From positions 2,356,001 to 2,420,000 of the forward strand of contig NZ_CP140155.1 of assembly GCF_034479375.1 (NCBI RefSeq): DNA of 64,000 nucleotides. The letters run 5' to 3'. This document shows, one piece after another, positions 28,208 through 36,802 of the stretch; position 1 is the stretch's first letter, and the number at the start of each line of letters is the position of its first letter. The notes under the pieces are model-generated. The model worked only from the letters and a program-made list of their open reading frames with translations. It was not told where the DNA came from and made no database searches. The DNA is from Rhodopseudomonas palustris (lineage in GTDB: Bacteria; Pseudomonadota; Alphaproteobacteria; Rhizobiales; Xanthobacteraceae). Both the position numbers and the translations under genes were made by a program.

Positions 28208-29101
28208 ATGCACGCACTTTTTATCGGACAGACCTATATCGACGTCACTTTCATCACCGACCACATGCCGACAGGCGACGAGAAACACGTGGCGTCCGAC
28301 TACGCGGTGTCGTTCGGCGGCAACGCGGTGACCGCGGCGTTCTGCTGCGCCAAGCTCGGGATCGTGCCCGACCTGATCGCCACCATCGCCAACGACTGGC
28401 TCGGGCGGATGTTTCAGGACATGAGCGCGAAATACGGGATCGAGATCCATCCCCGCAAGGTCGCCTCGTCGTCGCTGTCCTTCATCATGCCGAAGGACGG
28501 CAAGCGGGCGATCGTGCGATGCCGCGACGACGAACACATCCATCCGTTCCCGCTGCTCAACCTCGGTAATTGCCGCGCGCTGCATGTCGACGGCCATCAG
28601 CCCGACGCCGCGATCCACTATGCCAGGCTGTGCCGCGAGAGCGGCATCCTGACCTCGCTCGACGGCGGCGGCCTGCGCACCAACACCCATGAGCTGCTGG
28701 AATTCATCGACGTCGCGATCGTCGCCGAGCGGCTGTGCGAACAGATGGACATGACGCCGGAGAAGATGCTCGACTACCTCAAGTCGCGCGGCTGCCGGGT
28801 CGGCGGCGTCACGCAAGGCGAGCGCGGCCTGATCTGGTACGACGAGACCGGCACCGTGCGCACCCTGCCGGCGCTATCGATCCCGCGCGAACGCGTGCTG
28901 GACACCAACGGCGCTGGCGACGTGTTTCACGGCGCCTATGTGTTCTCGTATCTCGCCAGCCCGGAGAAGAGCTGGCAGCAGCATTTCGAATTCGCCCGCG
29001 CCGCCTCCACCTACAAGATCCAGCGCCTCGGCAACGAGGCCGGCCTGCCGACCATCGCCGACATCCAAGCGGTGCAGCGGGAATTCGGGGCGACGGCGTA
29101 G
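28208..29101 (+). CDS. PfkB-family carbohydrate kinase
   Basis: A 297-residue ribokinase-like kinase. The N-terminal substrate motif is SDYAVSFGGNAVTAAFCCAK near residue 33 and the C-terminal signature is RERVLDTNGAGDVFHGAYVF near 228, with the catalytic Asp in GAGD. ATG 28208 is preceded by CGGGACGC. Substrate (sugar or nucleoside) is unknown. It converges on the PuR-like reductase; the two stop codons lie in one perfect hairpin. Confidence 0.9.
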   Translation: MHALFIGQTYIDVTFITDHMPTGDEKHVASDYAVSFGGNAVTAAFCCAKLGIVPDLIATIANDWLGRMFQDMSAKYGIEIHPRKVASSSLSFIMPKDGKRAIVRCRDDEHIHPFPLLNLGNCRALHVDGHQPDAAIHYARLCRESGILTSLDGGGLRTNTHELLEFIDVAIVAERLCEQMDMTPEKMLDYLKSRGCRVGGVTQGERGLIWYDETGTVRTLPALSIPRERVLDTNGAGDVFHGAYVFSYLASPEKSWQQHFEFARAASTYKIQRLGNEAGLPTIADIQAVQREFGATA

Positions 29102-29123
29102 CCGGGCGGACTACGCCGTCGCC
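29089..29123. terminator. Bidirectional hairpin at the convergent kinase/reductase ends
   Basis: A perfect 13-bp stem (GGCGACGGCGTAG and its complement) with a nine-base loop. Both TAG stop codons (29099-29101 and, on the minus strand, 29111-29113) are part of the stem. T-runs are weak (TTCTTC on the plus side), so Rho-independent termination is plausible but not certain. Confidence 0.6.
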
Positions 29124-30331
29124 TTCTTCAGGTCGAACGACACATCCGCCGCCTGTTCCGGCGTGATCGACTTGCCGAGCGGCAGGATCTTGCGGCCGAA
29201 CACGTGGTCGGCGGCGCGGTTGACGGATTCGACGCCGATCAGTTGGCCGTCTTTGTAGCAGAACGCCGAGAACGAGCGCTCGGCGACGCTGCCGCGGATC
29301 ACCACCTGATCGAAGCCGGCGGTGAGGCCGGCGATCTGCAGCTTGTCGTCGGCCTGGTCGGACCAGAACCACGGATAGCCGTCATAGGTCGCGGGCGAGC
29401 CGGTGAGCCGCGCCGCGACGCAGCGCGCCTGATCGGTGGCGTTCTGCACCGACTCGACACGCATCACCTCGCCGAACCGCACGCTGTTGAACAGCGAACA
29501 ATCGCCGATCACGGAGATGTTCGGGTCTTCGGTGAGGAGCTGTTCGTTGACGATGATGCCGGACGCGGTCGGCAGGCCCGCCGCCGACGCCAGCTCGACA
29601 TTCGGGATCACGCCGACGCCGACCACGACCAGATCGCACGGCAAGGTCCGGCCGTCGCTGAGCGCAACCCCGGTGACGCGGCCGTTCTCGCTTTCGATCT
29701 CGGTGGCGCGGACGCCGTAGTGGATGCGGATGCCCGAAGCGGTGTGGCGGTCGTGGAAGTAGCTGGAGATTTCCGGCGTCACCGCGCGCGCCATCACCCG
29801 CGGCGCCAGCTCGACGACGTCGACTTCCAGACCCTTGCCGCGCGCGGTGGCGGCGAATTCCAGTCCGATAAATCCGGCGCCGATTACCACGACGTGCTTC
29901 TTCTCCGGCATCCGCTGCCGCACCACTTCGCTTTCGTCGAGCGTGCGCAGATACAGCACGTCGGGCAGCGTGGCGTTCGGCACGTCGAGCTGGCGGTTGC
30001 GCGCGCCGGTGGCGAGCACCAGATGGCCGTATTCGATCGTTTCGCCGGAGGCCAGCAGCAGCTTGCGCGCGGCGCGATCGATCGACACCGCGCGATCGGA
30101 GATCAGCTCGATGGTCTGATCCTGGAAGAATTTCTCGGGCCGGAACATCAACGAGTTCGGATCGCCACCGCTCTTGAGATAGGCCTTCGACAGCGGCGGC
30201 CGCTGATACGGCAGATGCTTCTCGTCGTTGATCAGCGCGATGCGACCGGTGTACTTGGCCTGGCGCAGCGAGACGGCGACCTGAAATCCGGCGTGCCCGG
30301 CTCCCACAATCAAGACCGTGTCGTTCATCAT
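29111..30331 (-). CDS. puR: Ferredoxin reductase, PuR-like (P450 electron-transfer chain)
   Basis: An FAD-dependent NADH:ferredoxin reductase of the putidaredoxin-reductase type, 406 residues. FAD motif VLIVGAGHAGFQVAVSLRQ at residues 6-24, NAD motif VVVIGAGFIGLEFAATARGK near 148, and the C-terminal FAD contact NISVIGDCSLF near 275. From memory it is close to identical to palustrisredoxin reductase (PuR) of R. palustris, including YQRPPLSKAYLKSGGDPNSL. It likely serves several ferredoxins and P450s in the cell, including those of this window, although it is not next to one. An in-frame ATG three bases later is equally possible. Confidence 0.93.
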   Translation of the reverse strand: MMNDTVLIVGAGHAGFQVAVSLRQAKYTGRIALINDEKHLPYQRPPLSKAYLKSGGDPNSLMFRPEKFFQDQTIELISDRAVSIDRAARKLLLASGETIEYGHLVLATGARNRQLDVPNATLPDVLYLRTLDESEVVRQRMPEKKHVVVIGAGFIGLEFAATARGKGLEVDVVELAPRVMARAVTPEISSYFHDRHTASGIRIHYGVRATEIESENGRVTGVALSDGRTLPCDLVVVGVGVIPNVELASAAGLPTASGIIVNEQLLTEDPNISVIGDCSLFNSVRFGEVMRVESVQNATDQARCVAARLTGSPATYDGYPWFWSDQADDKLQIAGLTAGFDQVVIRGSVAERSFSAFCYKDGQLIGVESVNRAADHVFGRKILPLGKSITPEQAADVSFDLKKATA

Positions 30332-30465
30332 GTCACTCGTGCGTTGGAAACGGCGCGGCGCGCGCCTGGCGGGCGAAGGGTGCGGCAGCCTCTAGCACAA
30401 AGACGTCGGGCCGGTCAGCTTGCCGGATCAACTGTTTAGACTAAAGTACCCGCGTCCGGCCAGCT

Positions 30466-31956
30466 TCAATAGACGGGCGGCGAATTGTCGAGCGCCGGGG
30501 CCTTCGCGTCGCCGAGAATGTCCAGTTCGAGCGTATCGATCAACAGCGGCCCGCGCTTGCGCTCGACCGCGCCGACCTTCTCGATCCGGCCGAAGGTCGC
30601 CCGCAGCGCCGGATGGGCGGCGGCGTTGGTCTCGCCGACCAGCAGCAACGGGCCCGCGAGCTGCTCCGGGCTCGGCGACGGCGCCGCGAGCCAGCGATAG
30701 CGCTCGTTGCGCTGCGCGACGCAGGTGCCCCTGGGCAGATAGAACGCCAGCCACGCCGTATTGCCGTAATCGTCGGCGAGCACGCAGGTCGCGCCGGTGC
30801 GCTCCCGCACCGCCGCGATCTCGGCGGCGATTGCGGGATAGCCGACGCCGACCGCGCGCACGCTGGCGTCGCGGCGATAGCCGGTCAGCACGCCGGTGTT
30901 GGCCTGGACCACCACCAGCACGAACATCAGTACGCCGACCGGCGTGGCCCATCGCCTGCAGACATCGACGACGCGCTGCGCCCGCGGCCCCCATTGCACG
31001 AAGGTCGCGGCGACCGCGGCGGCGACCGCGAATGCGGGGTACAGCGCGCCGAGCCAATTGCCTTCGACACGGTCGTGGGTCGCCTGCCAGGCGAAATACA
31101 GCGCGATGGTCCAGACGATCGCGCTGATCAGGACGCGCGCGCCCGACGCGCCGGCGCCGCGCGCCAATCTATAAAGCCCCATCAGGCCGAGAATGTAGAC
31201 CAGCGGCGTCGACAGGACGAACTGCGTCGGGACCAGCTCGAGCAGATAGGACGGATTGAAGCCGTCGACCCTGGCGCGGCCGAGCTGCTTGACGAACGAG
31301 ATCCACTGGTGTTCGGCGTTCCACAGCACCACCGGCGTGAACATCGCGAACGCGATCAGCCCGCCGAGATAGGGCCATGGCGTCAGCAGCCAGCGCCGCT
31401 GCTTCGGCACCCACAGCAGCCAGATCAGGATCGCCGGGCCGAAGAACAGAGCGGTGTATTTCGACAGCAGCCCGGCGCCGACCGCAACGCCGACCGCGAG
31501 CCACCAGACGCCCCTGCCCGACGACAGCACCTGCGCGAGCGTATAGAGCACGAAGCTCGACGCCACGAGCAAGGGCGCGTCCGGCGTCACGATCACGGTG
31601 CCGACCGAGACCATCATCGTGGCGTTGAGCAGCAGCGTCGCGCCGGCGGCGAGCCGCTGGCCGCCGAACAGCAGCTCCGCCGAGCGCCAGGTCGCCCAGC
31701 TCATCGGCAGCGCCAGCAGCACCGAGATCAGCCGCACGCCGAATTCGGTGTCGCCGGCGATCAGGGTGCCGAGCCTGATCACCCAAGCCACCATCGGCGG
31801 GTGATCGAAATAGGAGGCGGCGAGATGCTGCGACCAGGTCCAGTAATAGGCTTCGTCGAAGGTCAGCGGCGTGACCGCCGCGGCGACCAGACGCAGCGCC
31901 ACCATGGCGGCGATCGCCAGAGCGGTGCCGCCGACGTAGCGTCGCGCCGTCGTCAT
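30466..31956 (-). CDS. ArnT/PMT-like membrane glycosyltransferase (GT39/GT83 type)
   Basis: A polytopic transferase using a polyprenyl-phosphate sugar donor. The 496-residue protein has about 10-12 TM segments, an early acidic motif LTFDEAYYWTWS near residue 32 and YFDHPPMVAWVIRLG, the first-loop signature of this superfamily. The C-terminal periplasmic part carries RGTCVAQRNERYRW. It lies 7 bp after the GT2-GtrA gene on the same strand, which probably makes its lipid-linked donor. The acceptor (lipid A, hopanoid or protein) is unknown. Confidence 0.88.
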   Translation of the reverse strand: MTTARRYVGGTALAIAAMVALRLVAAAVTPLTFDEAYYWTWSQHLAASYFDHPPMVAWVIRLGTLIAGDTEFGVRLISVLLALPMSWATWRSAELLFGGQRLAAGATLLLNATMMVSVGTVIVTPDAPLLVASSFVLYTLAQVLSSGRGVWWLAVGVAVGAGLLSKYTALFFGPAILIWLLWVPKQRRWLLTPWPYLGGLIAFAMFTPVVLWNAEHQWISFVKQLGRARVDGFNPSYLLELVPTQFVLSTPLVYILGLMGLYRLARGAGASGARVLISAIVWTIALYFAWQATHDRVEGNWLGALYPAFAVAAAVAATFVQWGPRAQRVVDVCRRWATPVGVLMFVLVVVQANTGVLTGYRRDASVRAVGVGYPAIAAEIAAVRERTGATCVLADDYGNTAWLAFYLPRGTCVAQRNERYRWLAAPSPSPEQLAGPLLLVGETNAAAHPALRATFGRIEKVGAVERKRGPLLIDTLELDILGDAKAPALDNSPPVY

Positions 31957-31963
31957 GGCCGCG

Positions 31964-33097
31964 TCAACGCTTGCGCCAGACGAACAGGCCCGACATCGCG
32001 TAGTTCCAGACCACGCCCATCACCGCGCCGGCGGCGCCCGCCAGCCACCAGGTGATGTGCTCATTGTACACCGCGAAGGCGACGCCGACATTGGCGATCA
32101 GACCGACGCCGCACACCAGGTAGAACAACAGCAGCCCGCGCAGGATCGCAAAACCCTTCAGCCGCTGATCGCGATAGGTCAGGAAGTTGTTGAGGATGAA
32201 GTTGCTGGTCATCGCCACCACGGCTCCCGCCGCCTGCGCTTCGGCGAACGGCTGATCGAACACCATCAGCACCAGGTACAGCGTGAGGAAGTGCACCACG
32301 ACGCCGGTCGAGCCGACCAGCGCGAACAGGATGAAGCGCAGCGACAGGATGTCGTTGCTGTACTTCGCCAGCACCAGGCCGAGGAAATCCAGCGCCACCA
32401 TCGAGTCGAGCTTGCTCTCGCCGTGCAATCGCGACCCGAAGCTGTAAGGCACCTCGATGGTGCGGAGATTGCCCTGCCCGGTGGCGACGACGTCGAGCAG
32501 GATCTTGAAGCCCTGGGTCGAGAGCCGCGGCGCCAGCTCTTCGAAGCGATCGCGGCGGATCATGAAGAAGCCGCTCATCGGGTCGGCGATCTCGACCTTC
32601 AGGACCTTGCGCGCCACCGCGGTCGCCAGGGCGCTGAAGCCGGCGCGCTGCCGGTCGAAGCTGTCGGCGCTGCCGCCCGCAACGTAGCGGCTGCCGACGA
32701 CGAGATCGGCGGAGCCGCTTTCGAGCAGGCCGAGCATCTTGGCGAGCTGGGTTTCGTCGTGCTGCAGGTCGGCATCCATCACCGCGGCGAACGGCGCGCT
32801 GGCGGCGAGAATCCCCTCGATGCAGGCGCCGGAGAGCCCGCGCCGCCCGATCCGCCGGATACACCGCACCCGCGGCTCGCGCAGCGCCAGTTCGCGCACC
32901 ACATTCCAGGTGCCGTCCGGCGAGTTGTCGTCGACGAAGATGACTTCCCAGGCCACGCCGGCGAGTGCCGCTTCCAGCTTGTGGAACAGCAACTCGACAT
33001 TGTCGCGTTCATTGAAGGTGGGGACCACCACCGACAATTGCAGCGCGGTCGATGGCTCCGCGCGGGTCTCGGCGACCACTGGACTGGCTTGGTTCAT
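31964..33097 (-). CDS. Polyprenyl-phosphate glycosyltransferase (GT2) with C-terminal GtrA domain
   Basis: Residues about 20-240 are a DPM1/ArnC-like GT2 domain (SVVVPTFNERDNVELLF near 22, FVDDNSPDGTW near 55, VMDADLQHDETQL near 108). Residues about 250-375 are a four-TM GtrA-like domain (TYRDQRLKGFAILR). It would load a sugar on a polyprenyl phosphate and help flip it, for use by the adjacent ArnT-like enzyme. The length of 377 suits the fusion. Confidence 0.92.
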   Translation of the reverse strand: MNQASPVVAETRAEPSTALQLSVVVPTFNERDNVELLFHKLEAALAGVAWEVIFVDDNSPDGTWNVVRELALREPRVRCIRRIGRRGLSGACIEGILAASAPFAAVMDADLQHDETQLAKMLGLLESGSADLVVGSRYVAGGSADSFDRQRAGFSALATAVARKVLKVEIADPMSGFFMIRRDRFEELAPRLSTQGFKILLDVVATGQGNLRTIEVPYSFGSRLHGESKLDSMVALDFLGLVLAKYSNDILSLRFILFALVGSTGVVVHFLTLYLVLMVFDQPFAEAQAAGAVVAMTSNFILNNFLTYRDQRLKGFAILRGLLLFYLVCGVGLIANVGVAFAVYNEHITWWLAGAAGAVMGVVWNYAMSGLFVWRKR

Positions 33098-33406
33098 GGC
33101 GCCAGCGTATATCGAGGCCCAGGGACGCTGCCAAGGCGCGTTCCGTTACAAAATATGTAGCAGAGGGCGGGAAACGGGTGGGAAAGGGAGCGCGGAGAGG
33201 CGCACAGGACACACCCAAACGCCACACACCCAAAGGTCACCCCCCAAACGTCAACGACCACGAACAACAGGTGCGCGTACATCCGGCGCTCCCTACTATT
33301 CTGTGGTCGTTCGGCTGCCTGTGCGTGGCTGATGAGCCAACAGCATCGGCGTCGCCGTTGTAACCCAGATAGGTGCGCCGATGTCGTCGCGCAAGAGGAG
33401 ACCGGC
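33098..33406. other. Gene-free upstream region
   Basis: Between divergent genes. It includes a low-complexity stretch rich in CACACCCAAA-like runs (about 33205-33250). The DUF72 ribosome site AAGAGGAG is at 33393-33400. I see no gene, operator palindrome or terminator. Confidence 0.5.
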
Positions 33407-34210
33407 ATGAAAACCAAGACGGGCCGCATTCGCATCGGTATCGGCGGCTGGACCTATGAGCCGTGGCGCGGGGTGTTCTACCCGGACAAGCTGCCGCAGC
33501 GGCGGGAACTGGAATACGCGGCCTCCAGGCTCACTTCGATCGAGATCAACGGCACCTTCTACGGCTCGCAGAAGCCGGAGAGTTTCCGCAAATGGGCCAG
33601 CGAGGTGCCGGACGACTTCGTCTTCTCGCTGAAGGGGCCGCGCTACGCGACCAATCGCAAGGTGCTGGCCGAGGCCGGCGACAGCATCCGGCGGTTCTAC
33701 GATTCCGGCGTGCTCGAACTCGGCGACAAGCTCGGCCCGGTGCTGTGGCAATTCGCGCCCACCAAGAAGTTCGACGAAGCCGATTTCGGCGCGTTCCTGG
33801 AACTGCTGCCGCGCGCGATCGACGGCCGCACGCTGCGCCACGCCGTCGAGGTCCGCCACGACAGCTTCTGCATCCCGGCCTTCATCGCGCTGTTACGAAA
33901 GCACAACATTCCGGTCGTGTATTCAGAGCACGCGACCTATCCGGAGATCGCCGACGTCGTCGGCGACTTCGTCTATGCGCGGTTGCAGAAGGGCAAGGAC
34001 GACGTCGAGACGGGCTATCCGCCGAAGGCGTTGCAGGCCTGGGCGAAGCGGTTCGAGACCTGGGCCGCGGGCGGCGAGCCGGACGATCTGCCGAAGGTCG
34101 GCGACGGCAAGGCGAAAAAGGAAAAGCGCGACGTGTTCGCCTACGTCATCCACGAAGGCAAGGTGCGGGCGCCGGCTGCGGCGATGGAGTTGATCAAACT
34201 GCTCGGCTAG
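33407..34210 (+). CDS. DUF72 family protein (YecE-like)
   Basis: A TIM-barrel protein of unknown function. It has 267 residues from ATG 33407 after AAGAGGAG. Family features: IRIGIGGWTYEPWRGVFYPD near residue 7, LTSIEINGTFYGSQKPESFR near 43, FVFSLKGPRYATN, and AVEVRHDSF near 147. A Lys-rich loop (GDGKAKKEKRD) precedes the last strand. It stands alone; nothing in context suggests a substrate. Confidence 0.9.
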   Translation: MKTKTGRIRIGIGGWTYEPWRGVFYPDKLPQRRELEYAASRLTSIEINGTFYGSQKPESFRKWASEVPDDFVFSLKGPRYATNRKVLAEAGDSIRRFYDSGVLELGDKLGPVLWQFAPTKKFDEADFGAFLELLPRAIDGRTLRHAVEVRHDSFCIPAFIALLRKHNIPVVYSEHATYPEIADVVGDFVYARLQKGKDDVETGYPPKALQAWAKRFETWAAGGEPDDLPKVGDGKAKKEKRDVFAYVIHEGKVRAPAAAMELIKLLG

Positions 34211-34607
34211 AGCGTTTCATCGACCGATTGAAGCAATATGGCTCTTGCCAGTTGCACTGAACCTCATCCTGAGCAGCCCGGCGAAGCCGGGCGTCTCGAA
34301 GGATGGGGCGACGCAGTGCCGGCGGCGCATGGTTCGAGACGGCGCTTCGCGCCTCCTCACCATGAGGCTGTGCCTGTGGTGAGTATCCCTGAACGCCAGT
34401 GCTGATTCCATCGGAGACAGAACGGCTCTAGCGTTCGCGCCGGCGTCGCGATCATCGCCGAACGCGACGATGCCACGCAGCGTCGATCGAGCGAGCGCCA
34501 GATGCCGCGGCAAGCTGTCGCCTTCGCCTCCCGCTTGCGCCGGATCAATCGCCCGGCGGCAGCCGGCTGATAGGATTCACGCCAACGAACACAACAGGCG
34601 GTGGCAG
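34211..34607. other. Intergenic region with a paired repeat
   Basis: Holds an inverted element at about 34262-34370: CCTCATCCTGAGCAGCCCGG on the left and GCGCCTCCTCACCATGAGG on the right, with internal hairpins such as CCCGGCGAAGCCGGG. This is another short palindromic repeat type. No gene is supported until the small ORF at 34608. Confidence 0.6.
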
Positions 34608-34847
34608 ATGGAAAAACTCGATTTCATGAACGGCCAGATCAAGGCGCTGCTCAATTTTGCCAATGCCGTCATCAAGGCTCATCCCGCGCCGGACAAGCTG
34701 CGCCATCATTTCGAGACCATCGCCCGCGCCGACCCGACCTCGCCTGAAGGCCTGTCGCTGTCTGAGGCCTATGTCGACGGCATGGCCGATATCGACAAGA
34801 AGATCGCGATCGCCCTGGAACACGCCATCGCCGGCGGCGAGCGCTGA
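34608..34847 (+). CDS. Small hypothetical helical protein
   Basis: A 79-residue protein starting MEKLDFMNGQIKALLNFANA, acidic/basic alternating and predicted helical throughout (KLRHHFETIARAD, MADIDKKIAIALEHAIAGGE). No signal peptide or Cys. A weak AGGCGG lies before the ATG. Composition is protein-like and unlike a shadow frame, but the family is not recognised. Confidence 0.65.
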   Translation: MEKLDFMNGQIKALLNFANAVIKAHPAPDKLRHHFETIARADPTSPEGLSLSEAYVDGMADIDKKIAIALEHAIAGGER

Positions 34848-34947
34848 AACCTGCGATTGGTTGCATATCGATCACTGAACAACCAGTCAGGCCGCTGCTT
34901 AAATCCCCGATTATTTGACCACGTCATTGCGTTCGGGATGAGTAGCG

Positions 34948-35973
34948 GTGCGTTGCGTTGGCTGGGTGCGCGCGTTGGGCGTGGCCGTGGTCCTGATGGC
35001 CGGGCCGCTCGGCGCGGTTGCGCAGATCGATTTCAGCCCGAACGACAACAGTCAGAACGATACCATTCAGAACCACGCGTTTCAGAACCACACCAGTCGG
35101 GTTCTCGACGCCCACTCTTTCGAGCCTGACGAGTTCGAACAGGATGAGTTCGAACAGGACGATTTCCAGTCGCAAGCCGAGCAAGGGCCGCTCGGTCCAT
35201 CGGACGGCGGCGATGCTCTGCTCGCAGCGCTGCTGTCGTCGCCGGGCCTGTCTGCGACGGCACGCATGCCACCGATTGAATCGCCGACGACGGACCCGAC
35301 CATAACGGAGCTGGCGACAGCCGATCCGCTCAGCGGCGGTTCGAGGGCCGATCAGGTCCTCATGTTCGGCGGCTACGATGTGTGGAGCAACGGCTCGTCC
35401 ACCTATGCCGGGCTGCACTGGGCCGCCAACGGGCTGGACGACGACGGCTTCATTCTGCGGCTGTCGATGTCGAACGCGCTGGAGCGCTTTCGGACTCCCA
35501 GCCGGACCTACACCACGGCCATCTTTCGCGCGGCGCTGATGCCCGGCTGGCGCTTCAAGCGCGGCGAATTCGAACTGCGGCTGTTCGCCGGTCCCGACTT
35601 CGAGAACCACAATTTCACCCCCGACAAACTCGGGGCCAGATGGCGCGGTCCCCATGCCGGCTTGCGCATCGCCGCGGAGACATGGGCGCAGCCGACGCCG
35701 GAGATGATGCTCGCGACCGCGTTCTATGCCACCACCATCGCCGGCGGCTACGGCTTCCGCGCCGCCGCCGGCTGGCGGTTGATCGACGCCTTCTGGATCG
35801 GCCCCGAACTCTCCGGATCGCGCGACGATTTCAGCCGGCAGACCCGTCTCGGTATCCACCTCACCGGGCTGCAATCCGGTGCCTTCGAATGGTCGGCGGC
35901 GATCGGACTCGTCAGCGACAGTTTCGGACGGAACGGCGGCTACGGGCGGCTGGCGACGCAACTACGCCCCTGA
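34948..35973 (+). CDS. BcsS-like cellulose-biosynthesis outer-membrane protein
   Basis: A 341-residue exported protein from GTG 34948: signal peptide about residues 1-26 (ALGVAVVLMAGPLGAVAQ), an acidic/Asn-rich stretch with five-residue repeats (about 30-75), then a beta-strand-rich barrel from about residue 135 (VLMFGGYDVWSNGSSTYAGL, GWRFKRGEFELRLFAGPDFE, HLTGLQSGAFEWSAAIGL). The barrel reads like alphaproteobacterial BcsS. No bcsA or bcsB lies nearby, so a role in cellulose export is inference. Confidence 0.6.
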   Translation: MRCVGWVRALGVAVVLMAGPLGAVAQIDFSPNDNSQNDTIQNHAFQNHTSRVLDAHSFEPDEFEQDEFEQDDFQSQAEQGPLGPSDGGDALLAALLSSPGLSATARMPPIESPTTDPTITELATADPLSGGSRADQVLMFGGYDVWSNGSSTYAGLHWAANGLDDDGFILRLSMSNALERFRTPSRTYTTAIFRAALMPGWRFKRGEFELRLFAGPDFENHNFTPDKLGARWRGPHAGLRIAAETWAQPTPEMMLATAFYATTIAGGYGFRAAAGWRLIDAFWIGPELSGSRDDFSRQTRLGIHLTGLQSGAFEWSAAIGLVSDSFGRNGGYGRLATQLRP

Positions 35974-35988
35974 GTTCACACCGCGGGA

Positions 35989-36597
35989 TCAACGCGAGAA
36001 CGCCTGCGCGCCGGCGTCCCATGGGCGATCGCCGTCGATCGCGCTGGCGCCGATCTCCCAGCCCGGCCCGCCCCACAGCACGTCGACCGTCCACAGCCTG
36101 CCGTCGCGGTCACGCACGAAGAACAGGTTCGGCACCGCGCTGGTCAGCAGCGCGCCCGCCTCGCCGTTCGGCTGCAGCGTCAGCAGACACCACAATTCGC
36201 CGAGGGTCGTCTCGCCGCGATCGCCGAGCCAGGCGACGATCTCGCTGGCGCGTGCCGCACGGCGCAGGCGGAACGGCTGCAGCGTGGTACGCGCGACGCT
36301 GCTCTCGGTCTTGGACACGAAGCGCTGCCGGAACGTGGTGCCGAGCCAGGCGATCGCCACGTCGCCGCGCACCGCATTCGTCTCGCGGAAATGCTGCCCG
36401 GCGATGAAACGATCCCCCAGCGACGAGGTGATCGCCGGATCGGTCGGCTCGCTCGGCGGACAGGCCTGCGCCGGGCCGGGCTGCAGCAATTCCGCCTCGG
36501 GCCTGACGCCCGGCAATGCGGATTGCGCCTGCGCCACCGCGCTGCCGGCCAGCAAGGCCACGATTGCCCCGATGACGCACCGATTGATCAAGAACAT
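35989..36597 (-). CDS. Exported protein of unknown function
   Basis: From ATG 36597 (after GGGGAG) it has 203 residues with a clear signal peptide (INRCVIGAIVALLAGSAVAQ then AQS). The mature part contains TTFRQRFVSKTESSVART, TLGELWCLLTLQPNGEAG and a terminal RPWDAGAQAFSR. No family is recognised. It converges on the BcsS-like gene with a 15-bp gap; both are envelope proteins. Confidence 0.7.
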   Translation of the reverse strand: MFLINRCVIGAIVALLAGSAVAQAQSALPGVRPEAELLQPGPAQACPPSEPTDPAITSSLGDRFIAGQHFRETNAVRGDVAIAWLGTTFRQRFVSKTESSVARTTLQPFRLRRAARASEIVAWLGDRGETTLGELWCLLTLQPNGEAGALLTSAVPNLFFVRDRDGRLWTVDVLWGGPGWEIGASAIDGDRPWDAGAQAFSR

Positions 36598-36639
36598 TTC
36601 CGTCTCCCCTTCGTCGGGGATGACGGTAAACAAAGTATT

Positions 36640-36800
36640 CACTGTGTAAACGATCCCATTAATATTTGGTTAAGGATAACAATTCATTCAAATTTTCTAG
36701 TTTATTGAATTTTATACTTGCTAATACTTCTGGTTCACGACGACGGCCCCGCGATCTGCGACGATGCCCTTTTTGGAGAAACGGGCCTCGCGCAGGGACT
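36640..36800. promoter_or_regulatory. AT-rich intergenic stretch upstream of the exported-protein gene
   Basis: Positions about 36640-36725 fall to a clearly lower GC content than anything else in the window (runs such as TTAATATTTGGTTAAGG and TTCAAATTTTCTAG). It serves as promoter region for the leftward gene and lies beyond the end of the cyclase gene. No hairpin with T-run stands out. Confidence 0.45.
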
Positions 36801-36802
36801 TT

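Noticed and set aside
33205..33260. Repeat or RNA element in the CACACCCAAA-rich stretch
   Set aside because: Simple low-complexity sequence, without pairing and without another copy in the window.
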